From Glaciecola sp965660625 (GTDB lineage: Bacteria > Pseudomonadota > Gammaproteobacteria > Enterobacterales > Alteromonadaceae): a DNA stretch of 64,000 bases. Positions 36,378 through 45,470 of the stretch are shown piece by piece. Each line of letters starts with the position of its first letter. Positions within the stretch are counted from its first letter, which is position 1. Where the stretch lies: contig CBFIAR010000018.1 of the NCBI GenBank assembly GCA_965660625.1, positions 16,751-80,750 of the forward strand. The letters run 5' to 3'. The position numbers and the translations under genes are program-made. The notes beneath the pieces were generated by a model. That model was not told the DNA's origin. It made no database searches and worked only from the letters and a program-made list of their open reading frames with translations.

Positions 36378-37010
36378 TTATTCCTTAGGCTCAACTTGTT
36401 CTGGGCGAATAGTACGGATGAACCAAATCAAACCGCCAATGAGGAAAAATGAGCTAAACGGTAATATCAATAAGCCGTTGCCCTGATACCAGCCGCCATT
36501 GGTGACAAGTGGTAAAATTTCAAAACCAAGTAGTGTACCAAAACCAGCTAATTCTTTAATTGAACCAATCACGATTAGGACGAATGAATAGCCTAAACCG
36601 TTACCGATACCATCTAAAAAGCTCATTACTGGGGGTGACTTCATCGCGTAAGCTTCCGCTCGGCCCATCACGATACAGTTGGTAATAATCAATCCGACAA
36701 ATACTGAAAGCTGCTTAGAAATTTCGTAAGAATAAGCTTTCAATACTTGGTCAACAACAATTACCAACGAAGCGATGATCGTCATCTGTATGATGATTCG
36801 GACGCTTGAAGGAATTTGTTTACGTATTAGTGAGATAAACAAACTAGAAAACGCGGTTACGGTCGTTAATGCCAAAGACATAACGAGTGCGGTTTCTAAC
36901 TTTGTTGTAATTGCCAATGCAGAACAAATACCGAGTACATGCAACGCAATAGGATTACTGTCTATTATTGGCCCAAACAGGGCTTTTTTCATTTCTTTAG
37001 TGTCAGCCAT
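36378..37010 (-). CDS. nqrD: Na+-NQR subunit D
   Basis: This 210-residue membrane subunit is homologous to NqrE, with inverted topology. Conserved features are NPIALHVLGICSALAITTKLE and TNCIVMGRAEAYAMKSPP, whose cysteines help hold the intramembrane iron centre. It lies between nqrC (9-base gap) and nqrE in the standard order. Confidence 0.97.
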   Translation of the reverse strand: MADTKEMKKALFGPIIDSNPIALHVLGICSALAITTKLETALVMSLALTTVTAFSSLFISLIRKQIPSSVRIIIQMTIIASLVIVVDQVLKAYSYEISKQLSVFVGLIITNCIVMGRAEAYAMKSPPVMSFLDGIGNGLGYSFVLIVIGSIKELAGFGTLLGFEILPLVTNGGWYQGNGLLILPFSSFFLIGGLIWFIRTIRPEQVEPKE

Positions 37011-37019
37011 TGTGGTGCC

Positions 37020-37799
37020 TTATGATTTCCAAGATTGCTTTTTAAGGTAATTACCATAGCCGTTGTCACTAGCCCAATATTGCAGCGTATTTTGCACGCC
37101 GTTACTGGTTAGTGTGGCACCTGATAGTGCGTCAACTGCATACTGGTCGTCTTTGTTTTCACCCTTGTTAACTTCAATGGCAACGTTACCGTCATCATAA
37201 AGCTTTTTACCGTCCCACTTAGCCTGCCATTCTGGGTTTTGAATTTCGCCACCTAGTCCTGGAGTTTCTTTGTGTTGGTAAAAAATCAATTCACGAATAG
37301 TCTGACCATCGTTGTCGATTGCTAGGAATCCATACATCAAATCCCATAAGCCGCTGCCGTGTACTGGTAGAATAATGCGTGAAACTGTACCGCTATCATC
37401 TTTGATCAAATACACGCTAGCGACATTTGCACGTCGAGAAAAACCAGCTGGGCTGCCCTCTACCTTTGTGCTTGTAGCATCGGCTTTAGACACTCTTCCG
37501 TACATGTCGTATGGCTTCGGTTCTCCCTCAGCAGGGTTAGCGACGTATTCACCAGATGCTAAGTCTACGAACCGCTCTTCAACCTTTGCATCGTAAATTG
37601 TCGCAATGTCTTTTTTCGTTTTCGCTTCGCCGAGTAGTCCAGCTGCAGTTAATATGTTCGACTGCTTATCAAGCGCTGCATTGGTTTGCTGTAGTTCCCG
37701 CAAACCTACTGCTGCACCCGACACTATAATTGAACAAACTAAACAAACAGCAACTACAACACCGACTGTTTTACCTAAAGTTTCTTTTTTAGCCGACAC
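37020..37799 (-). CDS. nqrC: Na+-NQR subunit C
   Basis: This 259-residue subunit has an N-terminal membrane anchor and a periplasmic FMN domain. The covalent FMN acceptor is the threonine of the SGAT motif (DALSGATLTSNG), about residue 229. The start is chosen as GTG 37799, with GGAGGG six bases upstream, over a TTG two codons earlier that would touch the ribosome site. It overlaps the end of nqrB by 11 bases. Confidence 0.95.
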   Translation of the reverse strand: MSAKKETLGKTVGVVVAVCLVCSIIVSGAAVGLRELQQTNAALDKQSNILTAAGLLGEAKTKKDIATIYDAKVEERFVDLASGEYVANPAEGEPKPYDMYGRVSKADATSTKVEGSPAGFSRRANVASVYLIKDDSGTVSRIILPVHGSGLWDLMYGFLAIDNDGQTIRELIFYQHKETPGLGGEIQNPEWQAKWDGKKLYDDGNVAIEVNKGENKDDQYAVDALSGATLTSNGVQNTLQYWASDNGYGNYLKKQSWKS

Positions 37800-39000
37800 G
37801 AGCAACCCTCCGTTTAATATTGCTTTGCGCTACGAAGTAATCGAATAATGGCGCCCATAAATTAGCAAACAAGATAGCTAGCATAATACCTTCGGGGAAT
37901 GCTGGATTTATAACTCTGACTAACACTGTCATAAAGCCAATAAAGAACCCATAGAACCATTTACCTTGGTTGGTAAATGAGGCGGACACAGGGTCGGTCG
38001 CCATGAAGAACATACCAAAAGCCAAACCACCGATAACAAAGTGCCAGTAGAAAGGCATTGCGTATATTGAACTCGCATCTGCCGCGAAGAAGTTAAGTAA
38101 GGTGCTGAAGAAGGTTACGCCGAGCACCACACCCAATACAATCCGCCAACTGGCAATGCCAAGGTAGATAATAAATAAGCCACCCAGCATGATCATCAAA
38201 CTGGATACCTCTCCAACTGAGCCGGGTATGTTACCTAAGAAAGAATTCATCCACAGACCCATGTCTGAGTAGTCCATTTGACCGTTCGCCGCATTACTCA
38301 ACCATGTTGCGCCTGAATAACCATCTGCTAATTGTGCAGCAACCCAAGGTTGATCGCCTGAAATCTGTGCTGGGTATGCAAAGTAAAGGAAAGCACGACC
38401 AGATAGTGCGGGGTTCAAGAAATTACGACCTGTTCCACCAAATATTTCCTTGGCGATAACAACACCAAACGTAATCCCCAAAGCAACCTGCCACAGTGGA
38501 ATAGTTGCTGGTAGCGTTAATGCAAACAGCACTGAAGTTACAAAGAAGCCTTCATTTACTTCATGCTTTCTAACTGATGCAAATAAAACTTCCCAGAAAC
38601 CACCGACCACAAACGTGGTTGCATAAATAGGAACAAAGAAACAAGCACCGTAGAACAGCATTGACAAGATGCCAGCGTCAGCGGTGAGTGTTCCGCCTAG
38701 TGCGGAGAACAAGCCTGCTTGCCAACCGTCATACAATGCACCGCCGGCTTCGATAGCATAAGATGCCTGCAAACCAACGTTGTACATGCCGTAAAACATA
38801 GCAGGGAATGTGGCCATCCAAACCATGATCATGATGCGTTTTAAATCTATACTATCTTTTACATGTGTGTTGGCACTAGTCACTTTGCCTGGCGTGTAAA
38901 AAATAGTTGCCGCTGCTTCATACAGTGCGTAAAATTTTTCGTACTTGCCACCTGGTTCGAAATCCGGTTCGACTTTCTCGAGTATTGCTTTTAAACCCAT
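37789..39000 (-). CDS. nqrB: Na+-NQR subunit B
   Basis: This 403-residue membrane subunit has many helices, the riboflavin- and FMN-binding core, and the sodium channel. The covalent FMN threonine lies in SGATWLS at about residue 232. The conserved EIFGGTGRNFLNPALSGRAF segment identifies the Nqr/Rnf B/D family. It overlaps nqrC slightly and follows nqrA with 3 bases between. Confidence 0.97.
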   Translation of the reverse strand: MGLKAILEKVEPDFEPGGKYEKFYALYEAAATIFYTPGKVTSANTHVKDSIDLKRIMIMVWMATFPAMFYGMYNVGLQASYAIEAGGALYDGWQAGLFSALGGTLTADAGILSMLFYGACFFVPIYATTFVVGGFWEVLFASVRKHEVNEGFFVTSVLFALTLPATIPLWQVALGITFGVVIAKEIFGGTGRNFLNPALSGRAFLYFAYPAQISGDQPWVAAQLADGYSGATWLSNAANGQMDYSDMGLWMNSFLGNIPGSVGEVSSLMIMLGGLFIIYLGIASWRIVLGVVLGVTFFSTLLNFFAADASSIYAMPFYWHFVIGGLAFGMFFMATDPVSASFTNQGKWFYGFFIGFMTVLVRVINPAFPEGIMLAILFANLWAPLFDYFVAQSNIKRRVARVG

Positions 39001-39003
39001 GAC

Positions 39004-40344
39004 TTAACCCTCTTCTTCAATCTTGGTTAAACACTCTCTTAAAATTGGTCCGTAATTATATTTACCAGGGCAAACATAGGTACATAAGGACAAATCTTCT
39101 TCGTCTAATTCAAGCGCACCAAGATTTTGTGCACCTTCTAGATCACCAGAAATGATGTCACGAAGTAAGAGAGTCGGAATAATGTCTAGTGGCATGATAC
39201 GTTCATAATTACCGATTGGCACCATTGAACGGTCTGAACCATTAGTTTGTGTTGTCATATTAAATAGCTTTTTAGGTGATAAATGTCCTAAATAAGCTCT
39301 AGTCACAGAATGCTGGTTTGAACCTGGCATAATCCAACCAAACAGACGCTTTTCTCTATCTTCTACGAGCAGTGAAACCTGCGTATGGTAGCGCCCGAGA
39401 TAGGCCTGCGGGCCAGATGCTGTTACGCCATTTAAGACTGAACCAGACACAACGCGCACAGGACCGTCAATTTTCTGATCTGCGGTCAGCTCATCAAGAC
39501 TAGCACCCAAAATAGTGCTTATCAATTTCGGCGCTTTAGCTGCAGGCCCTGCAATCGATAAAACCTTCGATGTGTCGAGCTTACCGGTTTTTAGTAATGA
39601 ACCAAACGCGATGACGTCTTGATAACCAACATGCCATACGAATTTCTTCATGCCAACGGCATCAAGGTGATGTATGTGAGTACCCACAAGGCCAGCAGGA
39701 TGCGGTCCAGCAAATTCGTTCACTTCAACCACTGCGTCGCCGGTATGAATATCAGCGCCAGGTGCCTTACTCACAAACACTTTACCGTCGGTTAGCTTAG
39801 CTAATACCTTTAGGCCAAAAGCAAAATCGTCCTTACGTTCAGCGATAATGATTTGTGGGTCGCCAGCGAGCGGATTGGTGTCCATAGCCGAAACAAAAAT
39901 TGAAGAAGGTGTTGAACCTACTTTTGGATTTTTGCTAAACGGACGCGTTCTAATTGCTGTCCATGCGCCGGATTCAACTAATAAATCACTAATCACAGAA
40001 CGCTCTGCAGAAGCAAGTGCTGCTTCGTCATAGCTGGTGAACGTAACTTCTTCATCACCTTGAAGTTTGATAACCACAGACTGCAAAACTCGTCTTGCGC
40101 CACGGTTAATTTCAATGACTTCACCTGATGCTGGCGCCGTAAATTTCACACCCGGGTTTTTCTTGTCTTCAAAAAGTAACTGCCCTTTTTTGACAACATC
40201 GCCAACCTGAACGTGCATCGTAGGACGCATGCCGTTGTACTCTTCTCCAAGGATGGCGACTTTCGTCACAGCCGGCCCTGGATGGACCTTCTGCTCCGGC
40301 GCGCCTTCGATAGGAAGATCTAAGCCTTTCTTGATTTTTATCAT
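39004..40344 (-). CDS. nqrA: Na+-NQR subunit A
   Basis: This 446-residue peripheral cytoplasmic subunit starts MIKIKKGLDLPIEGAPEQ, the typical NqrA N-terminus that resembles a biotinyl-lipoyl fold. The SIFVSAMDTNPLAGDP and HTGDAVVEVNEFAGPHPAGL segments are conserved family blocks. It is the first gene of the operon. No strong ribosome site is visible upstream of the ATG, and a large hairpin lies in the leader 31 bases before the start. Confidence 0.96.
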   Translation of the reverse strand: MIKIKKGLDLPIEGAPEQKVHPGPAVTKVAILGEEYNGMRPTMHVQVGDVVKKGQLLFEDKKNPGVKFTAPASGEVIEINRGARRVLQSVVIKLQGDEEVTFTSYDEAALASAERSVISDLLVESGAWTAIRTRPFSKNPKVGSTPSSIFVSAMDTNPLAGDPQIIIAERKDDFAFGLKVLAKLTDGKVFVSKAPGADIHTGDAVVEVNEFAGPHPAGLVGTHIHHLDAVGMKKFVWHVGYQDVIAFGSLLKTGKLDTSKVLSIAGPAAKAPKLISTILGASLDELTADQKIDGPVRVVSGSVLNGVTASGPQAYLGRYHTQVSLLVEDREKRLFGWIMPGSNQHSVTRAYLGHLSPKKLFNMTTQTNGSDRSMVPIGNYERIMPLDIIPTLLLRDIISGDLEGAQNLGALELDEEDLSLCTYVCPGKYNYGPILRECLTKIEEEG

Positions 40345-40374
40345 ATGTAATTGACTACTCTAATTTAAGATACC

Positions 40375-40420
40375 AATTTTAATCAGCCTATGACTGCTGC
40401 TTAGTAAGCCGATTAAAATT
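40375..40420 (-). promoter_or_regulatory. Long hairpin in the nqrA leader
   Basis: On the minus-strand transcript, AATTTTAATCGGCTTA pairs with TAGGCTGATTAAAATT (16 pairs including three G-U) around a 14-base loop. It lies 31 bases upstream of the nqrA start. There is no T tract, so it is not a simple terminator. It may protect or regulate the long nqr messenger. Partner factor unknown. Confidence 0.5.
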
Positions 40421-40801
40421 TGTTACTTTGTGTTATGCCCGACCGAGGTGTATCAACGACCCTGTTATTAAACCGTTATAACTCAATCACTTATTACCGT
40501 AAAAGAAAAAATCACCTTCTACGCCATTTACATCAGTGCTTAAACGTTTAGAAAACGTGTTACATAAAAAATGAGCAGGCCTTATAAGAAGGTCTACACT
40601 CATCCGTGGTTTATTATTATGTGTAGTCGCAACATCGCTGAGATGGTCTTCATGAAGAAAAATGAATTCATCTTCGTCCATCTAGCAATGGAGCGCGCGG
40701 ATTTTAGCATTAATGAAGGTGAAAATGCTATGCCAATAATGTCAAAAACCACAATTTAATTGATGTATCGTGAACAAAATCTTCCAGCTTACAACTGAAT
40801 T

Positions 40802-40838
40802 GAGCCATCATTTACCCTTTCAGAGTGAAGGATGGCTC
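40802..40838. terminator. Hairpin downstream of fabV
   Basis: Arms GAGCCATC and GATGGCTC are perfectly paired, with an inner CCTTT/AAGG pairing. It lies about 70 bases after the fabV stop on the minus strand and may act as its terminator or as a barrier before the nqr region. There is no strong T tract on the minus strand. Confidence 0.4.
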
Positions 40839-40904
40839 TATATCACATAGTTTTTTTACACTTCGCTGGTAAACAATCTATTTTACATCGTTATTTCAGA
40901 CCAG

Positions 40905-42098
40905 TTACGACCAATTTACTACAGGGTTAACATCTGCTTCATAATCAACACCTTGAATATCAAAGCCAAATAAGTTTAGGAACTCATGGTGATAACCCGC
41001 ATAATCACTTAACTCATGGAAGTTTTCCTGAGTGACCCTGTCCCACAGTGCTTTAATTTTAGCTTGGGTAGCGTCATTGGTTTCTTTATCTTCCATATGA
41101 TACCGATTCATATTGTCCACTTCAGGGTTTGCCGCATAAAGACAGGTAGTGTAAAGACCCGCTATTTGTTCGATACAGCCTTCGTGCGTGCCTTCCTCTT
41201 TCATCACTTTATAGATAAGCGAAATATATAGAGGCATAACCGGAATTGCTGAACTCGCTTGCGTTACTAGCGCCTTCAAAGACGATACATTCGCACTCAC
41301 GTTGTTGCTTTTCAGCCTATCGATGATCGCGCTAGCTGCTCGATCTAGGTCTTCCTTCGCCAAACCAATGGTGGCTTGTCCGTATATAGGCCAAGTCAGT
41401 TCCTTACCGATGTAGGTATAGGCCGTAGTCTTAGCACCCTTTGCTACTACACCGGCTTGATTCAACATGACTAACCAGCGCTCCCAGTCTTCTCCGCCCA
41501 TGACTTTGACAGTCTGGTCGATCTCATCCTGACTAGCGGGTTCAAGGGTTATTTCATGAACTTTGTCTTTGTCTGTGTCATATGTTTTCGTTGTATAGCC
41601 TTGTCCGACCGGTTTTAACGTCGATTTATAGACTTCAGCGGTATCAGGATCGGTTCTTCTAGGAGACGCTAAGCTATATATGATCAGGTCGACTTGACCT
41701 AAATCTTGCTTTATTTTTTCAATAGCAAGGTGTTTGATTTCATCGGAGAATGCATCGCCGTTAATTGTTTCAGCATATAAATCAGCGGCTTTTGCTTGCT
41801 CATGAAAAGCTGCAGTATTGTACCATCCGGCGGTTCCTGTTTTGCGCTCTGAAGGCTCTTTTTCAAAACAAATACCGAGTGTTTTTGCGTTGTAACCAAA
41901 TGCAGAAGTAATTCGAGAAGCCAATCCATATCCAGTGGAGCTACCAATCACTAACACATTTTTGGGGCCTTGAAGTGCAGACTTAGTCTTCACATCTTGC
42001 GACTTTACATAGTTGATTTGGTTTTCAACACTTTTTGCGCAACCTACTGGGTGAGCATTGGTACAGATGAAACCTCTAATTTTTGGCTTGATGACCAT
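40905..42098 (-). CDS. fabV: Enoyl-ACP/trans-2-enoyl-CoA reductase FabV
   Basis: This 397-residue enzyme catalyses the last step of fatty-acid elongation using NADH. FabV hallmarks are MVIKPKIRGFICTNAHPVGC at the N-terminus, the nucleotide motif VIGSSTGYGLA near residues 50-60, and the Y-x8-K catalytic pair Tyr239/Lys248 in IYGQATIGLAK. FabV replaces or accompanies FabI in many gammaproteobacteria and is known to be insensitive to triclosan. AGGAAGTT precedes the ATG, just after a leader hairpin. Confidence 0.96.
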   Translation of the reverse strand: MVIKPKIRGFICTNAHPVGCAKSVENQINYVKSQDVKTKSALQGPKNVLVIGSSTGYGLASRITSAFGYNAKTLGICFEKEPSERKTGTAGWYNTAAFHEQAKAADLYAETINGDAFSDEIKHLAIEKIKQDLGQVDLIIYSLASPRRTDPDTAEVYKSTLKPVGQGYTTKTYDTDKDKVHEITLEPASQDEIDQTVKVMGGEDWERWLVMLNQAGVVAKGAKTTAYTYIGKELTWPIYGQATIGLAKEDLDRAASAIIDRLKSNNVSANVSSLKALVTQASSAIPVMPLYISLIYKVMKEEGTHEGCIEQIAGLYTTCLYAANPEVDNMNRYHMEDKETNDATQAKIKALWDRVTQENFHELSDYAGYHHEFLNLFGFDIQGVDYEADVNPVVNWS

Positions 42099-42112
42099 AA
42101 TAACTTCCTTTT

Positions 42113-42138
42113 TTATCGCGCATAAAAAACGCGCGATT
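42113..42138 (-). promoter_or_regulatory. Leader hairpin just upstream of fabV
   Basis: On the minus strand, ATCGCGCG and GCGCGAT enclose a T-rich loop and are followed directly by AAAAAAGGAAGTTATT and the ATG. Placed so close to the ribosome site, it could affect translation start or mark the end of a leader. No factor is known. Confidence 0.35.
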
Positions 42139-42277
42139 GATTAAATGGCTAATTTGCTAATGCTTATAAGCCAAGGGCTATGCTCAAGCATTCTACGCAA
42201 AACTAACTGTTATATCTAATAAACGCGCGCATTCTAGTGCCATTCGAACAATAAACAAATCAGATCAGATCAAAAAC

Positions 42278-43372
42278 CTACTCTCTGTTTTCATAATACG
42301 CTTGCTCTGACACCTTGTGATAGCTTTTAACATCTTGGAAAAAAGCATCATAAGATGCATAAATTCGCTCAAAATCTTTGTCATCTGCACGTTCTTGTTT
42401 AATCACTTTTGCTGTTGCGACTTTTAGTGCTTCAATCACGTCTTTAGGTAACGCACGCATTTCCGTTCCATACTCGACCAGTTGTTTGTAAGCATTCGGA
42501 TTTCTTGCCGTGTATTCATCTAACATGTCTTGATTAGTAGCACGTGTAGCTACTTCAACTATTTTTTGTAAGTCTTTAGGCAATGCATCGAATGCTGCTT
42601 TATTTACCGTAAATTCAAGTAATGTGCCTGGCTCATGCCAACCGCTGTGATAGTAATATTTTGCCGCTTTGTGTAAGCCAAAAGCCAAGTCATTATATGG
42701 ACCCACCCACTCCGTCGCATCGATGGCACCCGTTTGCAAGGCAGTGAATAATTCGCCGCCAGTGAGTGTAATCGGTAAACCACCGACCTCCTTAAATACT
42801 TCTCCACCCAAGCCCGGAATGCGCATTTTCAGTCCCTGAAAATCTTTTAGACCATTGATTTCCTTATTAAACCAGCCCGCCATTTGCACACCTGAATTTC
42901 CTCCTGCAAATGGGATAACGCCATACGGTGCGTATAATTCGCGCCATAATTTCATGCCATCCCCATAGTGCAACCACGCATTCATTTCTGTCGCGTTCAT
43001 ACCGAATGGGATCGCGCTAAAGATAGGTGCAGCCGACATTTTACCCTTCCAGTAATACGCTCCCGAATGCCCCATTTCTACACTGCCACTCGATACAGCA
43101 TCGAATACTTCAAAACCAGGAACAAGCTCACCAGCGCCATAAACTCTTACTTCTAAACGTCCGCCCGACATCTCATTAACATATTCTGCGAAGGTCTCAG
43201 GCCCTTTTCCCAAACCTGGAAAATTCTTTGGCCAGGAGGTTACTAACTTCCATTTGATTACGTCAGCGGCCTTACCTGCGGCTTCTGTCGCATTATTTTC
43301 ACTTTTCCCACCGCAAGAAACTATGGCAAACATAGTGACTGCAGCTAACAATAAATTAAATGATTTTTTCAC
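42278..43372 (-). CDS. TRAP transporter substrate-binding protein, DctP/TakP type (lipoprotein)
   Basis: This 364-residue binding protein has a lipobox IVSCGGK (Cys20), so it is probably lipid-anchored. The segments GSVEMGHSGAYYWKGK, NSGVQMAGWFNKEI and ATEWVGPYNDLAFGLHKAAKYYY match the 2-oxoacid-binding TakP branch, so the ligand is likely a keto acid such as pyruvate or a branched-chain oxoacid. The start is a GTG at 43372 with AAAGGAG eight bases upstream. It is cotranscribed with the two TRAP membrane subunits. Confidence 0.9.
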   Translation of the reverse strand: MKKSFNLLLAAVTMFAIVSCGGKSENNATEAAGKAADVIKWKLVTSWPKNFPGLGKGPETFAEYVNEMSGGRLEVRVYGAGELVPGFEVFDAVSSGSVEMGHSGAYYWKGKMSAAPIFSAIPFGMNATEMNAWLHYGDGMKLWRELYAPYGVIPFAGGNSGVQMAGWFNKEINGLKDFQGLKMRIPGLGGEVFKEVGGLPITLTGGELFTALQTGAIDATEWVGPYNDLAFGLHKAAKYYYHSGWHEPGTLLEFTVNKAAFDALPKDLQKIVEVATRATNQDMLDEYTARNPNAYKQLVEYGTEMRALPKDVIEALKVATAKVIKQERADDKDFERIYASYDAFFQDVKSYHKVSEQAYYENRE

Positions 43373-43396
43373 TTTTGCTCTCCTTTAAAAATAAGA

Positions 43397-44770
43397 CTAA
43401 TTACCGTCATAAACGACTGAAGGTAACCATGTAATAATCTCTGGCCAAATGCCCATAACTACCAATAAAAGCAGCTGAATAATAATGAACGGAATAACCC
43501 CTTTATAAATTTGCTCGGTCTTTACTAAATCTGACGCGACGCCGCGCAGATAAAACAAAGCGAAGCCAAAGGGCGGAGTTAAGAAGCTGGTTTGCAGGTT
43601 AACCGCAATCATAATACCCAACCATATAGGGTCTAGCCCCATCATAAGTAAAATGGGTGCCACAATTGGCACAACCACAAAGGTAATTTCAATAAAATCC
43701 AGAATAAACCCAAGTAGAAAAATAACAATCATGACCAATAACATGGCCGTGAATGCGCCTCCCGGTAAATCAGTGAAAAAATCTTGTAGCAGCTCTTCGC
43801 CTCCAAACCCTCGGAAAACTAGCGAAAAAATTGACGCACCAATAAGTATCAAAAATACCATTGATGTCACTTTTGTTGTCTCACGCACCACATATTTGGT
43901 ATTACCAACAGTGACTGTCTTCTTTATCAGCGCAAGGAACACCGAACCGATGGCACCAACCCCCGCGGCTTCAGTGGGGGTTGCTTTGCCCGTTAAGATA
44001 GAGCCCAATACAGCAGCAATCAATAGCAAGGGCGGCAGCAAAGCAAGCAGCAATTCGTTTAAATTAGCGTGTTCACTTTCTTGACCATGCACAGGCACCT
44101 GCGCAGGACTGAACTTGCTGACCGCCCATAAATACAGCAAATAGAATACAACCAGGATTAGCCCAGGAAGAAGAGCACCGACGAATAAGTCGCCAACAGA
44201 AACACTTTCAGGAGAAAATATCCCCATATCAAGCTGGGCTTTTTGATAAGCACTCGACAGCACGTCACCAAGCAGAACCAATGCAATGGAAGGCGGTATA
44301 ATTTGGCCTAAGGTGCCCGTGGCACAAATAGTTCCGGTCGCTAAAGATGGGGAATAACCGTGCTTAAGCATAGTAGGCAAAGACAGTAAGCCCATTGTCA
44401 CTACGGTTGCACCAACAATACCGGTGCTAGCAGCCAACAACATACCTACTAGCACTACTGAAACGCCCAAACCGGTTTTAAAACGACCTAAAAGGCCCGA
44501 CATGGACACCAGCAAGTCTTCCGCAATTTTAGAACGCTCTAAAACAACCCCCATAAAAACAAATAAAGGCACCGCAATAAGCGTTTGATTATTTACGATA
44601 CCAAACAAGCGACTAGGTGTAGTTAGTAAATAGCTAGCGTCAAACACATCAAAAAAAATACCTATCCCAGCAAAAATGAGGGACGTTCCGGCAAGTGTTA
44701 AGGCAACCGGATAACCTATCAATAAAAATAAGCAAACCACAAGAAACAAAACCAGAGACAAGATTTCCAT
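43397..44770 (-). CDS. TRAP transporter large permease (DctM)
   Basis: This 457-residue membrane protein with about twelve helices is the sodium-coupled transport subunit of the TRAP system. Family blocks include VFMGVVLERSKIAEDLL, GATVVTMGLLSLPTML and LNPPFG-like TPPFGFALFYLRG. Its start overlaps the stop of the small permease gene by one base, and the binding-protein gene follows after 24 bases. Confidence 0.93.
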   Translation of the reverse strand: MEILSLVLFLVVCLFLLIGYPVALTLAGTSLIFAGIGIFFDVFDASYLLTTPSRLFGIVNNQTLIAVPLFVFMGVVLERSKIAEDLLVSMSGLLGRFKTGLGVSVVLVGMLLAASTGIVGATVVTMGLLSLPTMLKHGYSPSLATGTICATGTLGQIIPPSIALVLLGDVLSSAYQKAQLDMGIFSPESVSVGDLFVGALLPGLILVVFYLLYLWAVSKFSPAQVPVHGQESEHANLNELLLALLPPLLLIAAVLGSILTGKATPTEAAGVGAIGSVFLALIKKTVTVGNTKYVVRETTKVTSMVFLILIGASIFSLVFRGFGGEELLQDFFTDLPGGAFTAMLLVMIVIFLLGFILDFIEITFVVVPIVAPILLMMGLDPIWLGIMIAVNLQTSFLTPPFGFALFYLRGVASDLVKTEQIYKGVIPFIIIQLLLLVVMGIWPEIITWLPSVVYDGN

Positions 44771-45291
44771 TATTTGGACACTCCAATCAATATCATGCTT
44801 TGCTTAATAATTTCGGATATGCCTTGCAAAAGCATTGTGATTGAAAATAACAAAATGAATGATTTCAGCACATATAAAAAGGGAAGTCCGCCAGACTCCA
44901 TTGAACCTTCAAATGTTTGCCATGATTCCAACACATAGTGCCAACTAACCAAGGTAATAAATAGCATGACGGGCAGTAGTAAAAACATCGTGCCTATAAG
45001 ATTTATTAGCGCTTTTCGCTTTTCACTACAGCGCCGATAAAACACATCAACTCTTACGTGACCATCGTTTTGCAAAGTATATGCACTGCCGAGTAAAAAC
45101 ACCGCCGCATGCAAATAAACAACGGACTCCTGCATTGCTATCCAGCCGAGATTGAAGCCGTAACGCAAGAGCACAACAACGAAAGTAATAGCCGCCATTA
45201 AGAAAGTAAAATAGCTCACCCATTCGCCAATTTTTTTGTTGATGATCTCGATTGCTGCTGAAACAGATGAAATAGTGCCGACTAACGACAT
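44770..45291 (-). CDS. TRAP transporter small permease (DctQ)
   Basis: This 173-residue membrane protein with four helices is the small TRAP subunit. The conserved IAMQESVVYLHAAVFLLGSAY region and the loop DVFYRRCSEKRK are typical. The start is ATG 45291, with GCGAGGG six bases upstream, in preference to an ATG eight codons earlier. It is the first gene of the TRAP operon, close to the 3' end of a group II intron. Confidence 0.88.
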   Translation of the reverse strand: MSLVGTISSVSAAIEIINKKIGEWVSYFTFLMAAITFVVVLLRYGFNLGWIAMQESVVYLHAAVFLLGSAYTLQNDGHVRVDVFYRRCSEKRKALINLIGTMFLLLPVMLFITLVSWHYVLESWQTFEGSMESGGLPFLYVLKSFILLFSITMLLQGISEIIKQSMILIGVSK

Positions 45292-45352
45292 GGCATACCC
45301 TCGCCTAACGGTCATTTTTTACTAAATTGTTGATGGCCACATTCTTGCACAT

Positions 45353-45371
45353 GTTAACAGCGGGTGTTAAC
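45353..45371. promoter_or_regulatory. Perfect inverted repeat upstream of the TRAP operon
   Basis: GTTAACA-GCGGG-TGTTAAC has perfect 7-bp arms and lies about 62 bp upstream of the dctQ-like start. Its size and position suit a repressor such as a GntR- or LacI-type protein, but no regulator gene is adjacent. Possible substrate-responsive operator. Confidence 0.4.
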
Positions 45372-45470
45372 TATTTTTGTGACATAACGTCATTGAGGAT
45401 CGAGTAGGAGGAGAGTTTACACTCTCCGTCCTCTCACACCACCGGACGTACGGTTCCGTATCACGGCGGT

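Larger units (their letters stand above)
40345..40904. other. nqr operon leader and promoter region; no convincing gene
   Basis: This 560-bp spacer lies between fabV and nqrA. Two short opposing ORFs (40487-40681 minus and 40571-40759 plus) overlap each other across a palindromic GAATTC-centred stretch and lack ribosome sites, so I do not call them. It holds two inverted repeats listed separately and should contain the nqr promoter. Confidence 0.4.

Noticed and set aside
40487..40759. Opposing short ORFs in the nqr leader region
   Set aside because: They overlap each other over a palindromic stretch and lack ribosome sites; no recognisable family.
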